A DNA stretch of 64,000 bases from an uncultured Dorea sp. (lineage in GTDB: Bacteria; Bacillota; Clostridia; Lachnospirales; Lachnospiraceae). The position numbers and the translations under genes were made by a program. Shown here in pieces: positions 33,618 through 41,862 of the stretch; the first letter of the stretch is position 1, and every line of letters begins with the position of its first letter. The notes under the pieces were generated by a model, which saw nothing but the letters and a program-made list of their open reading frames with translations, was not told where the DNA came from and searched no databases. Location: the NCBI GenBank assembly GCA_910579925.1, contig CAJTVY010000004.1, positions 1 through 64,000 of the forward strand, in the 5' to 3' direction.

Positions 33618-34934
33618 ATGGAGAGCAGCTTAACTACAGGGGAAAAACTGGATATGGTGAGCAGAAAGATTCTTTGCGCATCCCGCAATGAACTTTATCT
33701 GAAAATGCGTTTCCTGGACGTGGCCCTAAGCAGCCTTGCCTTTGTGATGGACTTAGGGTCACAGGGGCTTGGGACGGATGGACTGTATCTGTATTATCAC
33801 CCCCGTTTTCTTGGCGGACTCTATCGGGAAGACCGGGTGATGGTGAACCGGATTTATCTTCATCTGGTGCTTCACGGGATTTTTCATCATATTGTAAGGC
33901 GCCAGGGGCGTAAGGAACGTCTCTATGGCCTTGCCTGTGATATTGCGGCAGAATCCATCATTGACGGTATGCAGTACCGTTGTGTCCTTAAGAGCCGGTC
34001 GCTTCTCAGGCGGGAGACTTACCGGAGGCTACTTAAGGCTCTGAGAATCCTGTCGGCTGAAAAGGTGTATGTCGTTCTGGAAGGATGGGAACTGGCAGAG
34101 GAGGAACTTTTGCAGCTCGAAGAGGAGTTTCGGGTGGACGACCACAGTTACTGGCCTTCGGAGGATGACAGGAAGAAGCAGGAGGAGATTGAGAATCAGT
34201 GGCAGGATGTCAGTGAACAGATGGAGACGGAGATGGAGACGTTTTCTAAGGAACTGTCATCTAAAACGGGGGATCTGATCGGGCAGCTTAAGGTAGAGAA
34301 CCGGGAGCGGTTCGATTACCGGCAGTTTCTGCGGAAGTTCTCAGTGTTACGGGAGGAGACGGCGGTGGATGAGGATTCTTTTGACTATGTGTTCTACACT
34401 TACGGGCTGTCATTATATGGGAATCTGCCTCTTGTGGAGCCGTTAGAGTGGAAAGAAGTACGGAAGGTAGAGGAATTTGCAGTGGTGATTGATACCTCGA
34501 TGTCCTGTTCCGGTGATCTGGTACGGACGTTTCTGGAGGAGACGTACAGTGTGCTCAGTGAAAATAACAGCTTTTTCCGAAAGGTGAATATTCATGTGAT
34601 CCAGTGCGACGACCAGGTGCAGACAGACCAGAAGATTACCAGCAAGGAAGAACTTAAGGAATACATGGAGAATCTGGAACTGCGGGGCGAGGGAGGTACG
34701 GATTTTGGACCGGCATTCGAATATGTTGAGGAATTAATGAGGCGGCAGGAGTTTGGGCAGTTGAAGGGACTGATTTATTTTACGGATGGAAAGGGGAAAT
34801 ATCCGGCAAAGACACCTCCTTTTCAGACGGCGTTTGTGTTTCTGAAAGAAGATTATGAGGATACGGATGTCCCGCCCTGGGCCATGAAGCTTTTGTTGTC
34901 AGAAGAGGATCTGGCAGACGGTAAGTCTGTGTAA
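33618..34934 (+). CDS. DUF2201-like protein: inactive metallopeptidase domain plus VWA domain
   Basis: 438 residues. The N-terminal part (about 15-130) looks like the putative metallopeptidase domain of DUF2201 proteins, but the expected HExxH is H82-L-V-L-H86: the catalytic Glu is Leu. LACDIAAESIIDG follows in the usual place. A charged helical section (about 155-235) leads to a VWA-like domain (about 285-430) with a full MIDAS: DTSMS (292-296), GGTDF (359-363) and FTDG (388-391). In such pairs the VWA protein works with a MoxR AAA+ ATPase, here encoded 18 bases downstream. The complex probably remodels or inserts metal into a client. GGAAAGGAAG precedes the ATG. Confidence 0.82.
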   Translation: MESSLTTGEKLDMVSRKILCASRNELYLKMRFLDVALSSLAFVMDLGSQGLGTDGLYLYYHPRFLGGLYREDRVMVNRIYLHLVLHGIFHHIVRRQGRKERLYGLACDIAAESIIDGMQYRCVLKSRSLLRRETYRRLLKALRILSAEKVYVVLEGWELAEEELLQLEEEFRVDDHSYWPSEDDRKKQEEIENQWQDVSEQMETEMETFSKELSSKTGDLIGQLKVENRERFDYRQFLRKFSVLREETAVDEDSFDYVFYTYGLSLYGNLPLVEPLEWKEVRKVEEFAVVIDTSMSCSGDLVRTFLEETYSVLSENNSFFRKVNIHVIQCDDQVQTDQKITSKEELKEYMENLELRGEGGTDFGPAFEYVEELMRRQEFGQLKGLIYFTDGKGKYPAKTPPFQTAFVFLKEDYEDTDVPPWAMKLLLSEEDLADGKSV

Positions 34935-34952
34935 TGAAAAGGAGATTCAGAT

Positions 34953-36458
34953 ATGAATATCAAACGGGCAAAACAGGAGATAAAGGATTCTGTCGAGGCG
35001 TATCTGCTGAAAGGGGAGGAGGGAGATTACCGGATGCCGTCTATCCGTCAGAGGCCGATTCTTTTGATGGGGCCGCCGGGAATAGGAAAGACTCAGATCA
35101 TGGAGCAGATAGCAAGGGAATGCAAAATCGGGCTGGTGTCATATACGATTACCCATCATACCAGACAGAGCGCCATCGGGCTTCCATTTATCCGAGAGAA
35201 ACTGTATGGGGACAGGGAATATTCTGTCACGGAATATACCATGAGCGAGATTATTGCCTCTGTCTATGAGAAGATTGAGGCAACGGGGATTCAGGAGGGA
35301 ATTCTGTTTATTGACGAGATTAACTGTGTCTCGGAGACGCTTTCGCCCACTATGCTGCAGTTTCTGCAATGTAAGACATTCGGAAACCAGAAGGTTCCAG
35401 AGGGGTGGATTATCGTGGCGGCGGGCAATCCCCCGGAATATAACAGGTCGGTGCGGGATTTTGATATTGTGACGCTGGATCGGATTCGCCGCATTGACGT
35501 GGAAGAAAATTATGATGTGTGGAAGGAGTATGCTTACCAGGCAAAGATTCATCCGGCTATCATGGCCTATCTGGAGATTCGTCGGGATTATTTCTATCGG
35601 ATTGAGACGACGGTAGATGGGAAGGCATTCGTGACGGCCCGGGGATGGGAGGATCTGTCGGAGTTCTTAAAAGCCTGTGAGATGATGGGGAAGCGGGCGG
35701 ACCGGGAGGTTGTTCATCAGTATGTCCAGCACTGGAAGATTGCAAAGGATTTCGCCGGTTACCTGGAATTATATGAGAAATATAAGAGGGATTATGGACT
35801 TCGCCGGATTATGGAAGGGCGGTACGGAAGGGATACCATTGAGAAGCTTCGGTATGCGGCTTTTGACGAACGATTGAGCGTGGTAAGCATGCTCATCGGA
35901 GAACTTGGAGGAAGGTTCTGGGACAGAGCGGCAGAGGACCGATTCGTGACTTTGCTGTATGAGTATCTGCTTCGCTATAAGGAATGTATGAACCTGGAAC
36001 TGACCGTCACGGAAGCGGTCGCAGGATATGAGAAACTGCGTAAGGAAGAGCAGCTTAACAGAATGGAAGACGGAATCTGGCGGAAGGTTATGGACGCTCT
36101 CTGGGGATATCTGCAGGTGACGAAGGCGGAACATCTCAAGGGAGACGGGGCGTTTGCCCGCATCAAAGAGTTGTTCGGACAGGAGACGCAGGCTCGTGAG
36201 AAGAAGATCGAAGAAACCTTGCGCGCGCTGGAACATGCCTTTGACTTTATGGAGGAGGCGTTTGGGGACAGCCAGGAGATGGTGGCTTTTGTGACAGAAC
36301 TGAACACGAATGAATACAGTGTACAGTTTCTGAAAGACAATGAATGTGAGAGATACTATCGTTACAATAAGAAGCTGTTGTTCGGGGAACAGCAGGAGGA
36401 GATCTTGAAGGAACTAGATGAGGCAGAGCAGGAGTTAAATACTGCTCTTAAGGATTGA
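34953..36458 (+). CDS. MoxR-type AAA+ ATPase
   Basis: 501 residues. The AAA+ core holds Walker A GPPGIGKT (40-47), THHTRQSAIGLPFI, Walker B ILFIDEINC (117-125), sensor 1 AAGNPPEYN (156-164) and an Arg-rich element VTLDRIRRIDV (about 173-183). The C-terminal half (about 260-501) is helical and specific to this subgroup, with coiled-coil-like Glu/Lys runs. It is soluble. MoxR ATPases act as chaperones together with VWA proteins such as the one encoded directly upstream. AAAGGAG precedes the ATG. The three genes 32610-36458 are closely spaced and likely co-transcribed. Client unknown. Confidence 0.88.
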   Translation: MNIKRAKQEIKDSVEAYLLKGEEGDYRMPSIRQRPILLMGPPGIGKTQIMEQIARECKIGLVSYTITHHTRQSAIGLPFIREKLYGDREYSVTEYTMSEIIASVYEKIEATGIQEGILFIDEINCVSETLSPTMLQFLQCKTFGNQKVPEGWIIVAAGNPPEYNRSVRDFDIVTLDRIRRIDVEENYDVWKEYAYQAKIHPAIMAYLEIRRDYFYRIETTVDGKAFVTARGWEDLSEFLKACEMMGKRADREVVHQYVQHWKIAKDFAGYLELYEKYKRDYGLRRIMEGRYGRDTIEKLRYAAFDERLSVVSMLIGELGGRFWDRAAEDRFVTLLYEYLLRYKECMNLELTVTEAVAGYEKLRKEEQLNRMEDGIWRKVMDALWGYLQVTKAEHLKGDGAFARIKELFGQETQAREKKIEETLRALEHAFDFMEEAFGDSQEMVAFVTELNTNEYSVQFLKDNECERYYRYNKKLLFGEQQEEILKELDEAEQELNTALKD

Positions 36459-36488
36459 GATTACAGTAAAAGCAAGGAGGAAGAGAAG

Positions 36489-36836
36489 ATGTTGCTGGTA
36501 CATTATCCAAAATGCAGTACCTGCCAGAAGGCGAAAAAGTGGCTGGAGGCGAAAGAAACGGAGTTTGAAGAGAGGGATATTAAGGAGCAGAATCCTACGA
36601 AAGAGGAACTGAAGGCATGGCATAAGAAGAGCGGACTGCCTTTGAAGAAATTTTTTAATACCAGCGGTATGATTTACCGGGAAATGCAGTTAAAGGACAA
36701 GCTGCCGGACATGACGGAGGAAGAACAGTATGAACTGCTTGCAACGGACGGCATGCTGGTGAAGCGGCCGATCCTGGTGACGGATACAGGAGTTGTGACG
36801 GGATTCCGTGAGAAGGAGTGGGAGAAGTTATTATGA
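36489..36836 (+). CDS. ArsC/Spx-family protein
   Basis: 115 residues, thioredoxin-like ArsC fold. YPKCSTCQKAKKWLEAK has the C-S-T-C redox motif, EFEERDIKEQNPTKEELKAW the second helix region, and ATDGMLVKRPILV the cis-Pro and anion-loop area (KRP is typical of ArsC/YffB/Spx proteins). Proteins of this kind are often called arsenate reductase, but many are Spx-like or of unknown function; without an ars operon the arsenate role is not supported. AAGGAGG precedes the ATG, and the stop overlaps the adenosine deaminase start by 4 bases. Confidence 0.85.
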   Translation: MLLVHYPKCSTCQKAKKWLEAKETEFEERDIKEQNPTKEELKAWHKKSGLPLKKFFNTSGMIYREMQLKDKLPDMTEEEQYELLATDGMLVKRPILVTDTGVVTGFREKEWEKLL

Positions 36837-37858
36837 GTATCAAGGAGAATGGGATGGAGAGGTTCGGGCAGATTGACCTGCATCTCCATCTGGACGGTTC
36901 TTTGTCTGCGGACACGATACAAAAGCTTGCGATCAGGGAGAAAGTGGCGCTGCCGGCAGATACCGCTGAAGGTCTTCGTTCCTGTCTTACGGTAGAAACC
37001 GGCTGCGAAAGCCTGAATGAATATCTGAAATGCTTTGATCTTCCCCTGGCAGTTCTCCAGACAGAGGAGAATCTTTCACTGGCGGCTTATGATCTTGGCA
37101 GAGAACTGGCACAAAAGGGTCTGCGTTATGCTGAGATCCGTTTTGCACCCCAGCTTCACGGTAAGAAAGGGATTACCCAGGAAGAAGCGGTGAGGGCAGT
37201 TCTGGCAGGGTTTGGCAAGGCAGAAGAAGAAAGTGAGGCTTGTTGTCTGAGAGCGATTCTGTGCTGTATGCGTGGAGCGGATGTTCATGAGGCGAACATG
37301 GAGACTGTTGAAACTGCTTCCCGTTATATGGGCAGAGGCGTGGTGGCGGTAGACCTGGCAGGTGCGGAAGCCCTTTACCCTACCGGGGATTTTGCAGAAG
37401 AATTCCGGTATGCCAGAAGCCTTGAGGTGCCCTTTACCATCCATGCCGGCGAGGCGGCAGGGCCGGAAAGTATCTGGAAGGCCCTGGAATTCGGCGCTGT
37501 GCGCATTGGACATGGGGTGCGGGCGGCAGAGGATCAGGAACTTATGAAGGAGCTTGCCAGAAGGGGAACGGCGCTTGAGATGTGTCCCACAAGTAATCTG
37601 CAGACGAAGGCTGTCAGAAGCCTTTCGGAGTACCCCCTTCGGGAGTATTTAAGCAGAGGGATAAACGTGACGGTGAACAGCGATAATATGACGGTGTCAG
37701 ACACCTGGGCCGGGAACGAATTCGCATTACTTTCACGGGAATATGGACTTACAGAAGAGGAAGCAGGGAAACTTCTTGAAAATGCCAGAAAGGCGGCATT
37801 TGGAATGCAGCGATCTGGTGCTGAATGGGCCGGCCGGGACTGGGATGAAAGAGAATGA
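36833..37858 (+). CDS. add: Adenosine deaminase
   Basis: About 341 residues from the ATG at 36833, which overlaps the upstream stop as ATGA; a start at 36818 is also open. It converts adenosine or deoxyadenosine to inosine with a zinc ion. QIDLHLHLDGSLSADTIQKL carries the HxH zinc ligands, TIHAGEAAGPESIWKAL the third His and the catalytic Glu, RIGHGVRAAED the His that assists, CPTSNLQT, and NSDNMTVSD the fourth ligand Asp. Coupled to the ArsC-like gene and followed 34 bases later by mntP. Role: purine salvage. Confidence 0.92.
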   Translation: MSIKENGMERFGQIDLHLHLDGSLSADTIQKLAIREKVALPADTAEGLRSCLTVETGCESLNEYLKCFDLPLAVLQTEENLSLAAYDLGRELAQKGLRYAEIRFAPQLHGKKGITQEEAVRAVLAGFGKAEEESEACCLRAILCCMRGADVHEANMETVETASRYMGRGVVAVDLAGAEALYPTGDFAEEFRYARSLEVPFTIHAGEAAGPESIWKALEFGAVRIGHGVRAAEDQELMKELARRGTALEMCPTSNLQTKAVRSLSEYPLREYLSRGINVTVNSDNMTVSDTWAGNEFALLSREYGLTEEEAGKLLENARKAAFGMQRSGAEWAGRDWDERE

Positions 37859-37892
37859 AGAATAGTTTACGAAAGAAAGGGGCAGGAATGCC

Positions 37893-38477
37893 ATGGGAAT
37901 TATAGAGTTGTTTCTGATTGGGGTGGGGCTTTCGATGGATGCGTTTGCGGTGTCCGTCTGTAAAGGTCTTTCCATGCAGAAGTGTACGTGGAAGAAGTCG
38001 GCCCTTGTGGGAGCGTATTTCGGAATCTTCCAGGCAGGAATGCCCCTTGCGGGGTTTTTCCTGGGCGTGCAGTTTCGGGATGTGATTACCTCAATAGACC
38101 ACTGGATCGCATTTGTCCTGCTTGGGCTGATCGGCGGGAACATGGTCCGGGAGGCATTGGGTAAAAAGGGATGCGACTGCTGTGAGGAGGCAGAAGAGGC
38201 CCTGGATATGCGTACCATGCTGGGGCTGGCGGTGGCAACCAGCATTGATGCACTGGCGGTTGGGGTGACATTTGCCTTTCTGAAGGTGAATATTGTGCCG
38301 GCGGTCTGTTTTATTGGTGTGATAACGTTTACTTTATCTGTGGCAGGTGTTAAAATAGGCAATATATTTGGGACTAAATATCAGACAAAGGCGGAACTTC
38401 TGGGTGGGATGATTCTTATTCTGATGGGGCTTAAGATTCTGCTTGAGCATCTGGGAATTCTGAATCTTGCCGGCTGA
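37893..38477 (+). CDS. mntP: Manganese efflux pump MntP
   Basis: 194 residues, six membrane helices in two repeated halves. FLIGVGLSMDAFAVSVCKGL and GLAVATSIDALAVGVTFAFL hold the paired Asp motifs (S-M-D-A-F-A and S-I-D-A-L-A) typical of MntP. A cytoplasmic loop has CDCCEEAEE, a Cys/Glu cluster that could bind metal. It exports Mn2+ and protects against manganese excess. In many Firmicutes it is under a yybP-ykoY riboswitch, but only 34 bases separate it from add, so no riboswitch fits here. Followed by two large palindromic repeats. Confidence 0.93.
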   Translation: MGIIELFLIGVGLSMDAFAVSVCKGLSMQKCTWKKSALVGAYFGIFQAGMPLAGFFLGVQFRDVITSIDHWIAFVLLGLIGGNMVREALGKKGCDCCEEAEEALDMRTMLGLAVATSIDALAVGVTFAFLKVNIVPAVCFIGVITFTLSVAGVKIGNIFGTKYQTKAELLGGMILILMGLKILLEHLGILNLAG

Positions 38478-38485
38478 TTTGTATG

Positions 38486-38650
38486 CTAGTGTGCTGACAC
38501 ATTTACATTTCGACAAATGACTTGCCTGGATTTCCATCTGCAGCGTTGGCTTCACTCAACGATGCCACCGCATCGCCTCGTTCAGCCGCCTTGCAGTCTG
38601 AAAATCCATTCTGCGTCATTTGTCTGAAAGTAAATGTGTCATCACACTAG
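38486..38650. repeat. Palindromic element 1
   Basis: A 165-base near-perfect palindrome bounded by CTAGTGTGCTGACACA and TGTGTCATCACACTAG. The outer arms (CATTTACATTTCGACAAATGAC with GTCATTTGTCTGAAAGTAAATG) continue inward through GGATTTCCATCTGCAGCG to a central hairpin CGATGCCACCGCATCG. Read on the minus strand its core, GCAAGGCGG ... GATGCGGTGGCATC ... CCAACGCTGCAGATG, matches element 2. No coding capacity. It lies between mntP and prmA. Confidence 0.85.
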
Positions 38651-38812
38651 TGTGCTGACCACATTATATCTGGCAAAACTCCGCAGGATATTCGCTCATC
38701 AGCAAGGCGGATTTTCGACGGCGTAGCGGTGGCTACGGATAGAAAATCCAACGCAGCAGATGAGCGGATAGACAAGGAGGTTTTCCTGAATATAATGCGG
38801 TCAGCACACTAG
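38647..38812. repeat. Palindromic element 2
   Basis: A 166-base near-palindrome that shares the CTAG at 38647-38650 with element 1 and ends in GGTCAGCACACTAG. Its arms (CACATTATAT / ATATAATGCG, GATATTCGCTCATC / GATGAGCGGATAG) differ from those of element 1 but are complementary to each other. The core is GCAAGGCGG ... CGTAGCGGTGGCTACG ... CCAACGCAGCAGATG. The two elements are homologous and in opposite orientation. Confidence 0.85.
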
Positions 38813-38870
38813 TATTGTTATCCTGCGCAGATGAGGGACAATTTGGTTAAATAAGGAGAGGAGAGAGTTT

Positions 38871-39824
38871 ATGAAGTGGAATCAGTTCCGGCTGACAACG
38901 ACGACAAAGGCTGAGGACATTGTCAGCAGTATGCTGATGGATCTGGGGATTGAGGGCGTGCAGATTGAAGATAAGGTGCCTCTGACCAGAGAAGATAAAG
39001 AGCAGATGTTTGTGGACATCCTGCCGGACCTGCCGGAGGATGACGGAAAGGCTTATCTGACCTTTTATCTGGGGGAGGAAGCGGATAAAGGGAGTATTCT
39101 GATGAAGGTGCGAAAGGAACTGGAAGAGATGCGCTCTTATCTGGATGTGGGAGAATGCACCATTGAGGAATCCCAGACAGAGGATGTGGACTGGGTGAAT
39201 AACTGGAAGCAGTATTTTCACCAGTTTTACATTGACGATATCCTTGTAATCCCATCCTGGGAGAAGGTGGAAGAGAAAGACGAAGATAAGATGATTATCC
39301 ATATTGATCCTGGTACGGCGTTTGGGACAGGAACCCATGAGACGACCCAGTTATGTATCCGGCAGTTGAAGAAATATGTGACAAAAGGGGCGCAGATTCT
39401 GGACGTGGGGTGTGGAAGCGGTATTCTGGGGATGCTTGCGCTGAAGTTCGGAGCAGGGCATTCTGTAGGAACCGATCTGGATCCCTGTGCTATTGAGGCC
39501 ACCCATGAGAATATGGAGGTTAATGGTATTTCAAAGGATCAGTACGAGGTCATGATCGGAAATATTATAGACGATGTGACGGTACAGAATGCAGTGGGAT
39601 ATGAGAAATATGATATTGTGGCGGCAAATATCCTGGCGGACGTGCTGGTTCCTCTGACACCGGTGATTGTAAGGCAGATGAAGCAGGGTGGGATCTACAT
39701 TACCAGCGGAATCATAGACGTCAAGGAGAAAGTGGTGACGGAGGCCTATGAAGAGGCAGGCCTTGAAGTCCTGGAAGTGAACCGTCAGGGCGAATGGGTG
39801 TCTGTGACCGGAAGAAAGAGGTAA
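38871..39824 (+). CDS. prmA: Ribosomal protein L11 methyltransferase
   Basis: 317 residues. The N-terminal substrate-recognition domain (about 1-110) is followed by the class I methyltransferase domain: DVDWVNNWKQYFHQFYIDD, then DPGTAFGTGTHETTQLCI, motif I LDVGCGSGILG, DLDPCAIEATHENMEVN and the NILADVLVPL motif that replaces the usual NPPY. The NxxA/L signature and TGTHET are diagnostic of PrmA. It trimethylates ribosomal protein L11. An AGGAGAGGAG site precedes the ATG. It begins a co-directional housekeeping run with rsmE, as in many Firmicutes. Confidence 0.95.
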   Translation: MKWNQFRLTTTTKAEDIVSSMLMDLGIEGVQIEDKVPLTREDKEQMFVDILPDLPEDDGKAYLTFYLGEEADKGSILMKVRKELEEMRSYLDVGECTIEESQTEDVDWVNNWKQYFHQFYIDDILVIPSWEKVEEKDEDKMIIHIDPGTAFGTGTHETTQLCIRQLKKYVTKGAQILDVGCGSGILGMLALKFGAGHSVGTDLDPCAIEATHENMEVNGISKDQYEVMIGNIIDDVTVQNAVGYEKYDIVAANILADVLVPLTPVIVRQMKQGGIYITSGIIDVKEKVVTEAYEEAGLEVLEVNRQGEWVSVTGRKR

Positions 39825-39864
39825 GGTCTGGCCGGATCGGGATTTTGTGCGAGTAGGAGAAGAG

Positions 39865-40602
39865 ATGCAGCATTTTTTTGTGACGCCTTCCCAGGTGAAG
39901 GGTGAGAAGATCTATGTGGAAGGCATGGATGTGAATCATATGAAGAACGTGCTCAGAATGCGGTGCGGTGAGGAACTGATGGTCAGTGACGGCAATAATC
40001 TTAAGTACCGGTGTTCAGTAGAAGGATATGAGGAGGAGCAGGCTGTTCTGAGAATTCTGGAAGAGATGGACGTCGATACAGAGCTGTCTTCCCGGATTTA
40101 TCTCTTTCAGGGGCTGCCCAAGCAGGATAAGATGGAACTGATTGTGCAGAAGGCCGTGGAACTGGGCGTATACCGGGTGATTCCGGTAAGTACCAGACGG
40201 GCGGTAGTGAGGCTGGATCAGAAGAAGGCCGGGAAAAAGGCAGAACGGTGGCAGCAGATTGCCAGGAGTGCGGCGAAGCAGGCCAAAAGAGGTTATGTTC
40301 CAGAAGTAGCGTTCCCTATGTCTTATCGGGAGGCTCTTGAGGCTGCCAGGGAACTGGATGTGATTCTGATTCCCTATGAACTGGCAAAGGATATGAAAGA
40401 GACGAAAGAGATCATTGAGAGAATCCGGCCTGGAAAGTCGGTGGGGATCTTTATCGGGCCGGAAGGAGGATTCGAGAAGGAAGAGGTAGAACTGGCGCTG
40501 GAATATGGGGCCATGCCGGTCACTCTTGGGAGACGGATTCTCAGGACGGAGACTGCGGGCATGGCTATGTTGTCGGTGCTCATGTTTCATCTGGAGGGAT
40601 AA
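39865..40602 (+). CDS. rsmE: 16S rRNA (uracil-1498-N3)-methyltransferase
   Basis: 245 residues from ATG 39865 (GGAG upstream); GTG 39847 is a less likely start. The N-terminal PUA-like domain reads MQHFFVTPSQVKGEKIYVEG, HMKNVLRMRCGEEL. The SPOUT-fold methyltransferase follows: LPKQDKMELIVQKAVELGV, RWQQIARSAAKQAKRGYVPEV, and the knot motifs SVGIFIGPEGGFEKEEVELAL and LGRRILRTETAGMAML. These are clear RsmE signatures. It methylates U1498 of 16S rRNA. It follows prmA at 40 bases. Confidence 0.95.
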   Translation: MQHFFVTPSQVKGEKIYVEGMDVNHMKNVLRMRCGEELMVSDGNNLKYRCSVEGYEEEQAVLRILEEMDVDTELSSRIYLFQGLPKQDKMELIVQKAVELGVYRVIPVSTRRAVVRLDQKKAGKKAERWQQIARSAAKQAKRGYVPEVAFPMSYREALEAARELDVILIPYELAKDMKETKEIIERIRPGKSVGIFIGPEGGFEKEEVELALEYGAMPVTLGRRILRTETAGMAMLSVLMFHLEG

Positions 40603-40670
40603 TGTGTGACCGTATAAGGGGAAGACACATATTCTATATAATAAGAAAATAAAAAGCAGGAAGTGAAAGA

Positions 40671-41828
40671 ATGGTTGAAGTATATTTAGACAACTCTGCA
40701 ACGACCCGGGCATACGACAGCGTGGGGGAGATCGTCAGAAAGGTGATGTGTGAAGATTATGGCAATCCCTCTTCTATGCATGCGAAAGGCGTTGGGGCGG
40801 AGCAGTATATAAAAGAAGCCAGGGAGACATTTGCCAGACTTCTCAAGGTACAGCCAAAAGAAATCGTCTTTACGTCCGGCGGGACGGAGAGCGACAATCT
40901 GGCGCTGAGGGGCGCTGCGCTGGCGAACCAGAGGGCAGGGAAACATCTGATTACGACGGCAATCGAACACCCGGCAATCATTAATACCATGCGCCATCTG
41001 GAGGAAGAAGGGTTCCGTGTGACCTACCTTCCGGTTGACCGTTTCGGAAGGGTGAAACTTGACGCACTTAAGGAAGCCTTATGTGAGGATACGATTCTGG
41101 TGTCCATTATGTATGTGAACAACGAAGTCGGGTCGGTCCAGCCAATTCAGGAGGCAGCCGGGATTGTGAAGGCATATAATCAGAATATTCTGTTCCATGT
41201 AGACGCAGTACAGGGATTCGGTAAGTACCGGATCTATCCTAAAAAGCTGAAAGTAGATCTCTGTTCTGTCAGTGGACATAAGATTCACGGGCCCAAAGGA
41301 ACAGGGATCTTATATATCGGTGAAAATGTAAAGATGAAACCTATCGTATTCGGCGGAGAGCAGCAGAAGAATATCCGTTCCGGTACGGAAAATGTACCAG
41401 GTATTGCGGGTATTTCCCTGGCAGCGAAGATGATTTACCAGGATCTTGACGTGAAGGTTGCAAGGATGCGAAGGCTGAAACAGCGGTTTATCAAGGGTGT
41501 TGGTCAGATTAGGGAAACGACAGTCCATGGGCTTTATGATGAGACTTCTGCACCGCATATTATCAGTGTGGGATTTGCAGGAATCCGAAGCGAAGTGCTT
41601 CTGCACGCCCTGGAGGAAAAAGGGATCTATGTATCCTCAGGGTCGGCGTGCTCGTCGAATCATCCCCAGGTCAGCGGCGTTCTGAAAGGGATCGGGGCAA
41701 GGCAGGAATTCCTGGATGCTACCTTAAGATTCAGTATGTCAGAATTCACAACGCCCGAGGAGATTGACTATACGTTAGACGCCCTCTACAATATAGTCCC
41801 ACGACTTCGAAAATATACCAGGCATTAA
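40671..41828 (+). CDS. Cysteine desulfurase (NifS/IscS family)
   Basis: 385 residues, PLP enzyme that removes sulfur from cysteine to form a protein persulfide. VYLDNSATTRAYDSV is the N-terminus; FTSGGTESDNLALRG and EHPAIINTM lie at the cofactor; VDAVQGFGKY and SVSGHKIHGPKGTGILYI hold the Schiff-base Lys; GGEQQKNIRSGTENVPGI follows. The mobile Cys loop is SSGSACSSNH, typical of group I enzymes. The next gene is thiI, so the persulfide is probably passed to ThiI for 4-thiouridine in tRNA, rather than to Fe-S assembly. Spacing to thiI is 34 bases. Confidence 0.94.
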   Translation: MVEVYLDNSATTRAYDSVGEIVRKVMCEDYGNPSSMHAKGVGAEQYIKEARETFARLLKVQPKEIVFTSGGTESDNLALRGAALANQRAGKHLITTAIEHPAIINTMRHLEEEGFRVTYLPVDRFGRVKLDALKEALCEDTILVSIMYVNNEVGSVQPIQEAAGIVKAYNQNILFHVDAVQGFGKYRIYPKKLKVDLCSVSGHKIHGPKGTGILYIGENVKMKPIVFGGEQQKNIRSGTENVPGIAGISLAAKMIYQDLDVKVARMRRLKQRFIKGVGQIRETTVHGLYDETSAPHIISVGFAGIRSEVLLHALEEKGIYVSSGSACSSNHPQVSGVLKGIGARQEFLDATLRFSMSEFTTPEEIDYTLDALYNIVPRLRKYTRH

Positions 41829-41862
41829 AGGAAAATTTTATCAATAGAAAAGAGAAGAGCGA

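Noticed and set aside
36489..36836. Arsenate reductase function
   Set aside because: The fold is ArsC-like, but no arsenic genes are nearby and Spx/YffB-type proteins share the motif.
37859..37892. Manganese (yybP-ykoY) riboswitch before mntP
   Set aside because: Only 34 bases separate add and mntP, too few for the riboswitch.
38486..38812. Ordinary terminator pair after mntP
   Set aside because: Each palindrome is over 160 bases, the two share ends and a core, and neither is followed by a T run.
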